A DNA stretch of 41,743 nucleotides from an uncultured Actinomycetes bacterium (GTDB lineage: Bacteria; Actinomycetota; Actinomycetes; Mycobacteriales; Nakamurellaceae): the NCBI GenBank assembly GCA_937926105.1, contig CALANS010000084.1:1-41743 (forward strand), in the 5' to 3' direction. Positions 8,885 through 16,503 of this stretch are shown piece after piece. The first letter of the stretch is position 1; the number at the start of each line of letters is the position of its first letter. A model generated the notes under the pieces. It was not told the origin of the DNA. It did no database searches and saw only the letters and a program-made list of their open reading frames with translations. The position numbers were made by a program, and so were the translations under genes.

Positions 8885-9071
8885 CAACCCGCCAGCGTTC
8901 GAGTTGCCCGCGCCCGGCCGGCCGGTGCGCTGCTCGCCCGTCACGAACTCGACCACGCCATGGACCTCGCCGGCCGCCACAACCCGAACACCGAGACGTT
9001 CACGGTCGCGCCTGCGGGCCGCGCCCCGCAGCCGACGGCGCGAATCCTTCAGCCGCCACGCACCGGCGCCA
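8885..9071 (+). pseudogene. Possible gene remnant with coding-like composition
   Basis: The frame from 8885 has no start codon, but it shows very high G/C at third positions and protein-like content (LLARHELDHAMDLAGRHNPN, then TETFTVAP). It runs opposite to the flanking genes and ends shortly after entering the small gene at 9072. I do not recognise the family. It could be the tail of a lost plasmid gene. Confidence 0.25.
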
Positions 9072-9317
9072 CTACGCGACGCTGTGACCGAGCAGGTGCC
9101 GGTTCTTGGCGACCGATCCGGGAAGGATGGTGAAGTGCACCTGACCGTCGGCATCCACGGCGACGATCCGCACAACGGCCTGTGCAGCTTGGTTCCCGGC
9201 CAGCAGCACCGACCCGGGGGCTACCCGGGCTGGTCGGCGCGCGTCGGCCAGGGCGGACCAGGCGAACCCGTCGTCGTCTTCGGCATTCAGGTCGGCGATC
9301 AGGTCGACGTCGATCAC
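9072..9317 (-). CDS. Small conserved-looking protein, unknown function
   Basis: A protein of 81 residues. The GTG at 9317 is chosen because AGGAGG lies 7 bases upstream, a strong ribosome site, while the longer upstream frame is Arg/Ser-rich and unlike a protein. It begins IDVDLIADLNAEDDDGFAWSA, an acidic region, followed by RVAPGSVLLAGN, VVRIVAVDADGQVHF and ILPGSVAKNRHLL, which looks like a small beta-barrel fold. I do not recognise a named family. It lies between the integrase and the AbiE pair, in the same orientation, and is probably element cargo or a plasmid-type accessory protein. Confidence 0.65.
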   Translation of the reverse strand: MIDVDLIADLNAEDDDGFAWSALADARRPARVAPGSVLLAGNQAAQAVVRIVAVDADGQVHFTILPGSVAKNRHLLGHSVA

Positions 9318-9409
9318 GGCCGCACCTCCTGCTCTCTGCTGCATGGTACGGGTTGACGACGGTGCGGATGATCCACGTCGTGGCCGCCGCGCCGCCGCGA
9401 TCTCGGCAA

Positions 9410-10588
9410 TCACGAGTCGGACCACAGGATATCGCCGATGCGTTGGGCGGCATCGCGTTTGGCCTGCTCTACGACATGGGCGTAGCGGGCCACAAGGACT
9501 GGGCTCGACCAGCCGAATAGGCCTTGCAGAGTACGGCTATCCGTGCCGGCCACCAGTTGAAGAGTGGCACTCGTGTGTCTGATGTCATGGATGCGAATGC
9601 GCCGAATGCCAGCTGCGGCAACGATTCTCACCCATTCTCGCAGATCATTTCGGGGATCGATCGGCGTTCCGACTTCGGTCGCGAATACCCAGTTGCCGTC
9701 GAGCCACAGTTCACCGGCACGCGCCCGCTCGACCGCCTGCGTCTGGCAATGCTCCGTCATCGCCGCGATCAGGGGCGCGGGCAGCGCGAGGTTCCTGCGT
9801 GAGCTGCGCGTCTTGGTCGGGGCCGCGATCAACCCACCACCGACAGCGAGCGGGCAATCCTGCGGACGCCGTCCGCACGGAGCGGTCTCTGGACACCCGT
9901 GGCGCCAGGGTCGGCGCTGTAGCCCGCGCCGGACCGATAGCGTTCCGGCCTCCCAGTCGACATCGGACCACTGCAAGCCCAGGACCTCGCCCTGCCGCAG
10001 GCCGAGGGCCAGTGCGACGAGCCATCGCGCCCCATTGCGGCGCTCGGTCGCGACCCTGGCGATGGCTTGTGCCTCAACGAGAGTGAGTGGCTCGATCTCC
10101 GGCGGCTCGTCCCGCGGCACTACCGCCAGACGCACGACGTTGCGCGCGATACGGCCCCGCGCGACTGCAGTCGTCAGGGCAGCAGACAGTGTCCGCCGGA
10201 CGTGCAAGACCGTTCCGGCAGACAATCCGCGCTCGGCCATCTCGGCGTACAGCTTCTCCACGTGCTCGGGTGTCAGACGACCAAGCTGCACAGCGCCGAT
10301 GGTCCTGTCGATGTGCTTCTGGTCGAGTTGGTAGCCCACCAAGGTCTTCGGCCGCACCGACGCGGTCCGCCCGGCGATCCAGGAGGTCAACCAGGCCGAT
10401 ACCGTCACCCGATCACCACCCGGGAGCAGGCCAGTGCCCGTGCCAGCACGCAGCGCCGACTCGGCCGCGCGGACCGCGTCTGACACCTCTGCACGAGTGC
10501 GGCCCCGGATATGCATGCGGACCCGCCTGCCGTTGACGGTGCCGGTAGCCCAGCCCTCCCATCCGTACGGGGTGCGACGGACCGCCAC
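9410..10588 (-). CDS. int: Tyrosine-type site-specific integrase
   Basis: Integrase of 392 residues, catalysing insertion and, with the excisionase, excision of the element at tRNA-Phe. Residues ~1-60 form an AP2-like arm-binding domain, ~62-150 the core-binding SAM-like domain, and ~165-385 the catalytic domain. All catalytic residues are visible: R198 (GLRQGE), K259, H334-x-x-R337 (HDIRHTS), W360 in the second His/Trp position and Y369 (ARYAHV). A three-cysteine insert lies at residues ~232-245, as in many integrases of actinobacterial pSAM2-like elements. The GTG start at 10588 shares one base with the excisionase stop (TAGTG), so translation is coupled. It appears intact. Confidence 0.92.
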   Translation of the reverse strand: MAVRRTPYGWEGWATGTVNGRRVRMHIRGRTRAEVSDAVRAAESALRAGTGTGLLPGGDRVTVSAWLTSWIAGRTASVRPKTLVGYQLDQKHIDRTIGAVQLGRLTPEHVEKLYAEMAERGLSAGTVLHVRRTLSAALTTAVARGRIARNVVRLAVVPRDEPPEIEPLTLVEAQAIARVATERRNGARWLVALALGLRQGEVLGLQWSDVDWEAGTLSVRRGLQRRPWRHGCPETAPCGRRPQDCPLAVGGGLIAAPTKTRSSRRNLALPAPLIAAMTEHCQTQAVERARAGELWLDGNWVFATEVGTPIDPRNDLREWVRIVAAAGIRRIRIHDIRHTSATLQLVAGTDSRTLQGLFGWSSPVLVARYAHVVEQAKRDAAQRIGDILWSDS

Positions 10589-10896
10589 TACGCAACTCCG
10601 CCCAGGGCGGCGACGTAGGCGTCCACTGCGGCCGCCGGAATCCGCCGACGGCTCCCGATCCGCACGCTGCCGAGCGACCCGGAGCCGATCAGCGTGTAGA
10701 CCGCCGACCGCGACAACCCGAGCGCCTCCGCAGCCTGGCCCACGGTCAACAGGCTCCGCGACACCGCCGCCGGAGGATCGACCGCCGGGACCTCCGCGGC
10801 CACGGCCTGGATCTCCGCCACCGCCGCCGCCAGTTCGGCGAGCAATGTGGTCGCCCGGGTGGTCAGCGTGCGTAGCGAATCGGTGTCAGTCCCCAT
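10588..10896 (-). CDS. xis: Excisionase-like helix-turn-helix protein
   Basis: A protein of 102 residues. The N-terminal ~45 residues are helical and alanine-rich. Residues ~47-95 are a MerR-like excisionase fold (SLLTVGQAAEALGLSRSAVY, then IGSGSLGSVRIGSRRRIPAAAV), the standard helix-turn-helix and wing of actinobacterial Xis proteins. The ATG at 10896 is the only sensible start after the tRNA genes; no clear ribosome site is seen. It overlaps the integrase by one base. The role is DNA bending for excision and perhaps control of int. Confidence 0.85.
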   Translation of the reverse strand: MGTDTDSLRTLTTRATTLLAELAAAVAEIQAVAAEVPAVDPPAAVSRSLLTVGQAAEALGLSRSAVYTLIGSGSLGSVRIGSRRRIPAAAVDAYVAALGGVA

Positions 10897-10967
10897 ACCC
10901 GAAAGGGCGACGATGGGGCCAGGTGCAGGACATCCCGACGCGTCCCGATCCGGTTCAAGTCGTCGTC

Positions 10968-10991
10968 GAGTGTCACCAGAAGTGTCACCAG
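10968..10991. repeat. Tandem 12-bp direct repeat near the attachment site
   Basis: GAGTGTCACCAG (10968-10979) is followed directly by AAGTGTCACCAG (10980-10991), 11 of 12 bases identical. It lies between xis and the tRNA-Phe 3' end, where excisionase or integrase arm-binding sites are expected. The function is inferred from position. Confidence 0.5.
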
Positions 10992-11052
10992 CCGGACCAA
11001 ATCGAGCCCGACAAGATCGCCAGAATCGGCTGTTTCCGCAGTTCAGAGTGAG

Positions 11053-11126
11053 TGGCCAGGGCCGGGATCGAACCGGCGACCTTCCGCTTTTCAGGCGGAC
11101 GCTCGTACCGACTGAGCTACCTGGCC
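11053..11126 (-). tRNA. tRNA-Phe (GAA)
   Basis: A 74-base cloverleaf: acceptor GGCCAGG/CCTGGCC, anticodon loop CTGAAAA with anticodon GAA, T-loop TTCGATC and discriminator A. No CCA is encoded. It is the last of three tRNA genes read leftward and lies directly before xis-int, so its 3' part is the probable attachment site of the element. Confidence 0.95.
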
Positions 11127-11174
11127 GCAGACGATTCCGGGTCCACCGACAGGCGGTGGACCCGGCATCGCTGG

Positions 11175-11248
11175 CGACCCAGACGGGACTTGAACCCGCG
11201 ACCTTCGCCGTGACAGGGCGACGCGCTAACCAACTGCGCCACTGGGCC
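11175..11248 (-). tRNA. tRNA-Asp (GTC)
   Basis: A 74-base cloverleaf with acceptor GGCCCAG/CTGGGTC, anticodon loop CTGTCAC (anticodon GTC), T-loop TTCAAGT and discriminator G. It is the middle gene of the Glu-Asp-Phe cluster typical of Actinobacteria. Confidence 0.95.
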
Positions 11249-11294
11249 TTGCAACCACCGACAGCCACGGTACCGGAACGGCACCAAGCGGTCG

Positions 11295-11367
11295 TACCCC
11301 CAACGGGATTCGAACCCGTGTTGCCGCCGTGAAAGGGCGGAGTCCTAGGCCGCTAGACGATGGGGGC
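11295..11367 (-). tRNA. tRNA-Glu (TTC)
   Basis: A 73-base cloverleaf with acceptor GCCCCCA/TGGGGGT, anticodon loop CTTTCAC (anticodon TTC), T-loop TTCGAAT and discriminator A. It is first in the cluster, about 47 bases after a recognisable promoter. Confidence 0.95.
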
Positions 11368-11385
11368 CGGGTGGTCAACCCGCCT

Positions 11386-11403
11386 CCAACGGCTGTCCGT
11401 TGG
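11386..11403 (-). other. Leader hairpin before the tRNA cluster
   Basis: CCAACGG, loop of 4, CCGTTGG: a perfect 7-bp stem between the promoter and tRNA-Glu, extended by flanking CTC/GAG. It may be a processing or antitermination element of the tRNA transcript. Confidence 0.4.
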
Positions 11404-11413
11404 GAGCCCGACC

Positions 11414-11443
11414 AGCATACGGCACGCCGGAGCGCCACTCCAA
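11414..11443 (-). promoter_or_regulatory. Probable promoter of the Glu-Asp-Phe tRNA operon
   Basis: On the minus strand TTGGAG (11443-11438), an 18-base spacer and TATGCT (11419-11414). Spacing and position just upstream of tRNA-Glu fit a housekeeping-sigma promoter. Confidence 0.6.
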
Positions 11444-11531
11444 CACGGATAAACGGCACTAAATAACCCACCCAGCCCAGCGCCGAACCCAACCACACGG
11501 CGCCCCTATCCGCGCAGGTCAGGGCTGCCCG

Positions 11532-13421
11532 TTACCCCCGGTGCCGCCCGCCGTGTCCCTCGGCCACGTCCACCGTCACCGTCCCGTCCTGCTCCCGGTG
11601 CAGGGGCAGCCCGTTGCCGGCTCCGTCACCGCTCTCCTCACCCGGCCCGGACGACGACAGCGCCACCGCCGGATTCAAGGGTCCGGCCACCGCGCCGTCA
11701 CCGCCGTCCACCGAAGCCGACCTGGCCCCGGCGGCAGCCGCCTCCTCGGCCTGCCGCTCGGCGATTGCCGACATCGTCCGCAACGGCACTTCCCGCATCA
11801 CCAGCGCCAGCAGCAGCGCCAGCACCATCAGCGCTCCCCCGACCAGGTACACCAGGTGCGTCGAGGAGACGAACCCCTCCTGGAACGGCCGGGCGATCAC
11901 CGCGCTGATCCGCTGCAGGAACGCCGAGTCCCCGTTGAGGGCGTTGCCGATGGTGGACGCCGCCCCCGCATTCCCCTGGGATGCCTGCACTAGCGAGGTA
12001 GCCACCTGGTGCGCCGGGTCGTTCGGATTCGACGCCGCCGTCGCCACCGCCTGTTGGAAGTCCGGCCGGGTGGCCGCCGACCGAATCGCCGAGCCCACCT
12101 TGTCCGGCAGTGAGTTGAACAACAGCGACAGGAAGATCGCCACCCCGAGCGTGCCACCGGTCTGCCGGAAGAACGTCGCCGCCGCCGTCGAGACCCCGAT
12201 ATCCCGCGCCGGCACAGCGTTCTGGATCGCGATGGTCAGGGTCTGCATGTTCAGGCCCAACCCCAGGCCGAGCACGAAGAAGTAGATGTCCAGCTGCCAG
12301 TACGGCGTGTCCACCGCCACCGTCAGCAGCAGTGCGAAGGCCACGATCAGCAGCGCCGTGCCGACCACCGGAAACACCTTGTACCGGCCCGTCTTCATGG
12401 TGATCTGCCCGGAGGCCACCGAGGAGATCATGATGCCGAGCATCATCGGCAGCATCAGCAGACCCGCGCCGGTGGGCGAGGCGCCCTTGACGATCTGCAG
12501 GTACAGCGGCAGGCACATGATCGCGCCGAACATGCCCAGCCCGATCAGCACCGACACACCCAGCCCGATGGAGAAGGTGCCGTTGCGAAACAGCCGCATG
12601 GGGATCAGCGCTTCAGCGCCCATCCGGAACTCGATCCACACGAATGCGATGACGCCAACCACGCCGACGGCGATCAGGCCCAGCACCGACCCGGAACCCC
12701 AGCCCCACTCGCGGCCCTGCTCGGCCACGATCAGCAGCGGCACCAGCCCGACGACCAGCGCCGCCGCGCCCCACCAGTCGATGCGGTGGTCGGTGCGCAG
12801 GTGCGGAATGTGCAGCACCTTCGTCACCACCACCAGCGCGATGATGCCGATCGGCACGTTCACCAGGAACACCCAGCGCCAGCCGGTGATCCCCAGGATG
12901 CTGCCCGCTCCGGCGAAGGCGCCGCCGACCACCGGACCCACCACCGAGGAGGTGCCGAACACCGCCAGGAAGTAGCCCTGATATTTGGCGCGTTCGCGGG
13001 GCGGCACGATGTCGGCCAGGATCGCCAGCGCCATCGAGAACAGCCCGCCCGCGCCGATGCCCTGGAAGGCCCGGAACCCGGCCAGCTCGTACATGGAGGT
13101 CGAGAACGCCGACGCCGCAGAGCCAATGACGAACAGGGTGATCGCCGTCAGGAACATCGGCCGGCGCCCGTAGATGTCCGAGAGCTTGCCGTACAGCGGG
13201 GTGGTGACGGTCGAGGTGATCAGGTACGCCGTCGTCACCCACGCCTGCGCTGACAGCTGATGCAAGTCGTCGCCGATGGTGCGGATGGCGGTGGCAACGA
13301 TGGTCTGGTCCAGCGCCGCCAGCAGCATCCCGGACATCAGCCCCAGGATGATGACGGTGATCTGCCGGTGGGTCAGCACCCCGGAGGCATGCGCGGCGGT
13401 GGGTGAGGGTGCAGTGGTCAT
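11532..13421 (-). CDS. DHA2-family (EmrB/QacA-like) multidrug exporter, MFS
   Basis: A proton-driven drug exporter in the inner membrane, 629 residues, with the ~14 hydrophobic segments typical of the DHA2 family. Visible motifs are LDQTIVATAI in TM1 (motif D1), GKLSDIYGRRPMF (motif A between TM2 and TM3), FRAFQGIGAGGLF, and GTSSVVGPVVGGAFAG in TM5 (motif C, an antiporter signature). A periplasmic loop of ~100 residues precedes the last TM helix and a Ser/Gly-rich cytoplasmic tail of ~80 residues follows. Its ATG at 13421 overlaps the MarR stop as ATGA, so the two genes are one operon. Substrate unknown. Confidence 0.93.
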   Translation of the reverse strand: MTTAPSPTAAHASGVLTHRQITVIILGLMSGMLLAALDQTIVATAIRTIGDDLHQLSAQAWVTTAYLITSTVTTPLYGKLSDIYGRRPMFLTAITLFVIGSAASAFSTSMYELAGFRAFQGIGAGGLFSMALAILADIVPPRERAKYQGYFLAVFGTSSVVGPVVGGAFAGAGSILGITGWRWVFLVNVPIGIIALVVVTKVLHIPHLRTDHRIDWWGAAALVVGLVPLLIVAEQGREWGWGSGSVLGLIAVGVVGVIAFVWIEFRMGAEALIPMRLFRNGTFSIGLGVSVLIGLGMFGAIMCLPLYLQIVKGASPTGAGLLMLPMMLGIMISSVASGQITMKTGRYKVFPVVGTALLIVAFALLLTVAVDTPYWQLDIYFFVLGLGLGLNMQTLTIAIQNAVPARDIGVSTAAATFFRQTGGTLGVAIFLSLLFNSLPDKVGSAIRSAATRPDFQQAVATAASNPNDPAHQVATSLVQASQGNAGAASTIGNALNGDSAFLQRISAVIARPFQEGFVSSTHLVYLVGGALMVLALLLALVMREVPLRTMSAIAERQAEEAAAAGARSASVDGGDGAVAGPLNPAVALSSSGPGEESGDGAGNGLPLHREQDGTVTVDVAEGHGGRHRG

Positions 13422-13939
13422 CGGTCGGTTCCGTTCGGACTGCGTGCCAGCAGCGTGGCGACGATGGTGTCCCGGTGGGCGTCCAGCCCTCGGGTCAGGT
13501 CGGTTAACAGGCGCAGGAACGTCTCGCGCTCGATCGCGGTCCAGTCGGCGATGAGCGGCCCGATCACGGCGCCGCGCATCCGGCGGTGCCAGGCGATCTG
13601 CTCCAGCCCGGCCAGCGTGGGGACCAGCAGCGAGGCGCGGCCGTCCTCCGGGTCGGCGCGCCGCTCGATCAGCCCGGCGCGGACCAGGGCGGCCACCTGC
13701 CGGGACACCGTGGACGGATCCGCGCAGACCTTCTCCGCGAGGTCCGCCGCTCTGGTCGGGCCGAGGTCGGCCAGCCGGATCAGCAGGTGGGTCTGGGAGA
13801 TGTCGTAGTCCCCGGTGGCCGGCAGCCGACCACGCAGCGAGCCGATCCGTTTGATGGCCGCGATCAGGGCGGCCACCAGGTCGGCACCGAAGTCGATATC
13901 CGCCGGTGACGAGTCCGTCGTGGTCGAGCCGGTGTCCAT
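13418..13939 (-). CDS. MarR-family transcriptional regulator of the adjacent exporter
   Basis: A protein of 173 residues from ATG 13939. Residues ~45-140 form the MarR winged helix: ISQTHLLIRLADLGPTRAADLAEKV, CADPSTVSRQVAALVRAGLIERR (recognition helix) and ADPEDGRASLLVPT (wing with the DxR signature). The longer upstream frame lacks a usable start. AAGGGA lies about 10 bases upstream of the chosen ATG. Four-base overlap with the exporter gene makes it the likely local repressor, released by a drug-like ligand. Confidence 0.88.
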   Translation of the reverse strand: MDTGSTTTDSSPADIDFGADLVAALIAAIKRIGSLRGRLPATGDYDISQTHLLIRLADLGPTRAADLAEKVCADPSTVSRQVAALVRAGLIERRADPEDGRASLLVPTLAGLEQIAWHRRMRGAVIGPLIADWTAIERETFLRLLTDLTRGLDAHRDTIVATLLARSPNGTDR

Positions 13940-13977
13940 GCCCACCACATCCCTTGACGATTCATTTACGTGCCCTA

Positions 13978-13991
13978 CGCAACTAGTTGCG
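13978..13991. promoter_or_regulatory. 14-bp perfect palindrome, likely MarR operator
   Basis: CGCAACTAGTTGCG, 39 bases upstream of the marR start, the usual place and size of a MarR-dimer site. No second copy was seen in the 13940-14128 interval. Confidence 0.6.
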
Positions 13992-14128
13992 CGTCTCAAG
14001 CATGCGCTCGCGGGCCGCCCGCGTGCAACCCAGTCGACGGCGCCCACCGGCCGGGCCGGATACGGGGACCAGTACCGGGGACGGCACCGGTAGGCTCGGG
14101 ACGCTCGGTCCGGCGCGGTCCGTCCCGG

Positions 14129-14204
14129 GGGCCTCTAGCTCAATTGGTAGAGCTGCGGACTTTTAATCCGTAGGTTGCGGGTTCGAGCCCCGCGGGGCCC
14201 ACCA
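14129..14204 (+). tRNA. tRNA-Lys (TTT)
   Basis: A cloverleaf with acceptor GGGCCTC/GGGGCCC, D-arm AGCTCAATTGGTAGAGCT, anticodon loop CTTTTAA (anticodon TTT), T-loop TTCGAGC and discriminator A at 14201. CCA is encoded at 14202-14204, unlike the three tRNAs of the Glu-Asp-Phe cluster. Confidence 0.95.
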
Positions 14205-14320
14205 GCAGCCTGTAGGACCTTGCCTGACGGCTGTTTCGGCTGATCCTTGACAGTGTCCGACGCGGTGGCGACGGCAGCTACGGCAGAGTCCGTTTCTGTC
14301 AACGGCTTCCGCGGCGTCTG

Positions 14321-15466
14321 CTAGCCGCCCACCCGATACCGCAGCACCACATCCGGCCCCAGCCGGCGCAGCTCCCGCAACTCGGCCCGGTGGGCGTCGG
14401 CGAGCGTCGCCACCGCTCCGCCCTCCAGGGCCGAACGGCCCGCGCCCAGCAGCACTGGAGCCAGGTAGACCAGTATTTCGTCCACCAGGTGCGCATCCAG
14501 GAATGCTGCGGCCAGGCGCGGGCCGCCCTCCACCAGGAGGTGCCGACGTCCGCCGCGATACAGCCGCCCGAGCAACGCGGCCAGATCGACCCGGCCGTCC
14601 GGGCCGGCGCCGATTTCGTCGACGGTGGCCAGCAGGCTGGGCGCGATATTGTCGAGAGCCCTTGCGGTAGAAGGTGTTCGCCTCAGCGAGTCCACCACGA
14701 TGCGCAGCGGCTGTCGGCCGGTGACGGCTCCGTCGGCATCACGCGCCGTCAGCTGCGGGTCGTCGGCGAGCACGGTGCCCACACCCACCGCGATGCTGTC
14801 CACCATCCGGCGCAGCTCGTGCACCTGCGCGCGCGATGCCGGTGACGAAATCCACCTGCTGGTGCCGTCGGCGGCGGCGACCCGGCCGTCAATGGACATC
14901 GCCATCTTGAGCGTCACGAACGGCCGGCGCTCTCGCGTGGCCGTCAGCCACACCCGATTGACGTCCTGGGCGGCATCCACCGCGGCCGCAACCGATTCAC
15001 CCGGCACCGCCGGGTCATCCGTCGCCGGCCCGCCCTCGCCGGGCACACCGGCCCTCGATGCCAGGTCCAGCACCTCGACACCCGCCGCACGCAGCCGCTC
15101 GATCCCGCCGGAGGCCGGGGCCCACGGATCGCGCACCGCCACCAGCACCCGCGCGACACCGGCGGTGATCAGGGCCTCGGTGCACGGCCCTGTCCGGCCG
15201 GTGTGATTGCACGGCTCCAGCGTGACCACCGCGGTTGCCCCGGCGGCCCGCTCCCCCGCGGCGCCCAGCGCGACCACCTCGGCATGGGGCCCGCCGGCCC
15301 GCTGGTGAAATCCCTCGCCGACCACGTCACCGCCGGGCGAGAGCAGTACGCACCCGACCACCGGGTTCGGCAACACGGTGCCGGCGCCCCGGGCGGCCAG
15401 CTCGCAGGCCCGGGTCAGCGCCGCCAGCTCTGCGGCAGCCACGCCTCCCACCCCGGCACCCGTCAC
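14321..15466 (-). CDS. ribD: Bifunctional riboflavin biosynthesis deaminase/reductase RibD
   Basis: Catalyses two successive cytosolic steps of riboflavin synthesis: deamination of the 2,5-diaminopyrimidine phosphate, then NADPH reduction of the ribosyl side chain. 381 residues from the GTG at 15466, preceded by AGGAGG with 6 bases spacing. The N-terminal deaminase (residues ~15-140) has PNPVVGCV, H61-A-E63 and C86/C95 in the PCNHTGRTGPC zinc site. The C-terminal reductase (~190-381) has PFVTLKMAMSIDGRVA, GVGTVLADDPQLT and LLVEGGPRLAAAFL. A Gly/Ala/Pro-rich insert of about 30 residues joins them, longer than usual. No other rib gene is nearby and no FMN riboswitch was seen. Confidence 0.93.
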   Translation of the reverse strand: MTGAGVGGVAAAELAALTRACELAARGAGTVLPNPVVGCVLLSPGGDVVGEGFHQRAGGPHAEVVALGAAGERAAGATAVVTLEPCNHTGRTGPCTEALITAGVARVLVAVRDPWAPASGGIERLRAAGVEVLDLASRAGVPGEGGPATDDPAVPGESVAAAVDAAQDVNRVWLTATRERRPFVTLKMAMSIDGRVAAADGTSRWISSPASRAQVHELRRMVDSIAVGVGTVLADDPQLTARDADGAVTGRQPLRIVVDSLRRTPSTARALDNIAPSLLATVDEIGAGPDGRVDLAALLGRLYRGGRRHLLVEGGPRLAAAFLDAHLVDEILVYLAPVLLGAGRSALEGGAVATLADAHRAELRELRRLGPDVVLRYRVGG

Positions 15467-15589
15467 CGGGACGCCTCCTGGACCGTCATGCGTCCATCCT
15501 CGCCGCGCCGTCGAACCCCGCCGCCGGCACCCCGGTGTGATGCAGCTCACGCCGCCTTCACCGACGGACGGATGGCCGCCGGCACCGGG

Positions 15590-16426
15590 TCAGTTGAACT
15601 GGAACGACCGTTTGGCCATGCCGTACCAGAAGCCGTCGATAATGCTGCTGGCGCGCACCCCGGCGTCGGCGGTGGCACCCAGCGCGACGAACAGCGGCGC
15701 GAAGTGCTCCGTGCGCGGGTGCGCGATCCGGGCGGCCGGTGCGCTGTGCTCGAAGTCCAGTACGGCGTCGATGTCGCCACCCTCCACGGTGCGGCGTGCC
15801 CAGTCGTCGAATTCCCGACCCCACTGCGGCGCCGAGCCGGAGGTGTCGCCGAACCTGGCCTCGCGCAGGTTGTGCGTGGTGAAGCCGGACCCGAGGATCA
15901 GCACTCCCTCGTCCCGCAGCGGCGCGAGATCCCGGCCCAGCTGGAACAACTCGCGCGGGTCCAGCGTGGGCATGGACACCTGCAGCACCGGGATGTCGGC
16001 CTCCGGATACATCTCCACCAGCGGCACATAGGCACCGTGGTCCAGGCCGCGCCGGGGATCCTGATGCACCTGCTGGCCGGGCCGGCTCAGCAGGGCGGCC
16101 ACCCGTTCGGCGAGGTCCGGCGCGCCGGGGGCGTCGTAGCGGACGTCGTAGTAGTGCTGCGGGAATCCCCAGAAGTCGTAGGTCAGCGGCACGGTCTCGG
16201 TGGCGCCGACGGTCACCGGAGCGGCTTCCCAGTGCGCAGAGACCACCAGGATGGAGCGCGGCCGAGGCAGATCGGCTCCCCAACCGGCGAGCTCGGCGGT
16301 CCACACCCGATCGTCGGCCAGCGGCGGCGCACCGTGCGAGAGATAGAGCACCGGCATGCGCCCGGCCGAATTCGATGCCGGCGCCTGCGACCGGTCGGTG
16401 CCCGGAGCGGGAAGACTGGTTGCCAT
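15590..16426 (-). CDS. Class III extradiol dioxygenase, DODA (4,5-DOPA dioxygenase)-like
   Basis: A ring-cleaving dioxygenase of the LigB/DODA superfamily, 278 residues from ATG 16426 with AGGGAGG upstream. Probable metal and active-site histidines are in LYLSHGAPP (H31), VVSAHWEAAPV (H65), GSGFTTHNLRE and TEHFAPLFVALGA. LTYDFWGFPQHYY and GLDHGAYVPL are also typical of the family. Members open catechol rings or act on related aromatics, using metal and O2 in the cytosol; the natural substrate is unknown. It is divergent from a MarR gene 77 bases away, which probably controls it. Confidence 0.88.
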   Translation of the reverse strand: MATSLPAPGTDRSQAPASNSAGRMPVLYLSHGAPPLADDRVWTAELAGWGADLPRPRSILVVSAHWEAAPVTVGATETVPLTYDFWGFPQHYYDVRYDAPGAPDLAERVAALLSRPGQQVHQDPRRGLDHGAYVPLVEMYPEADIPVLQVSMPTLDPRELFQLGRDLAPLRDEGVLILGSGFTTHNLREARFGDTSGSAPQWGREFDDWARRTVEGGDIDAVLDFEHSAPAARIAHPRTEHFAPLFVALGATADAGVRASSIIDGFWYGMAKRSFQFN

Positions 16427-16446
16427 GCACGACCTCCCTGCCGATG

Positions 16447-16485
16447 GGGTATATCTGCAGGATACACCCGATACATGAACGTTCA
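16447..16485. promoter_or_regulatory. Two palindromes in the dioxygenase/MarR divergent promoter
   Basis: GGGTATATC-TGCAG-GATACACCC (16447-16469) is an inverted repeat with 8 of 9 arm positions matching. TGAACGTTCA (16476-16485) is a perfect 10-bp palindrome. Both lie in the 77-base gap between divergent genes and are candidates for the MarR operator. Confidence 0.5.
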
Positions 16486-16503
16486 AATAACTAGGAGGTG
16501 GGG

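Noticed and set aside
10588..11268. Long form of the excisionase starting at 11268
   Set aside because: The extra N-terminus is the translation of tRNA-Asp and tRNA-Phe; ATG 10896 is the first start after the tRNA genes.
15467..15589. FMN riboswitch upstream of ribD
   Set aside because: Only about 120 bases separate ribD from the dioxygenase gene and none of the FMN-element conserved blocks is present.
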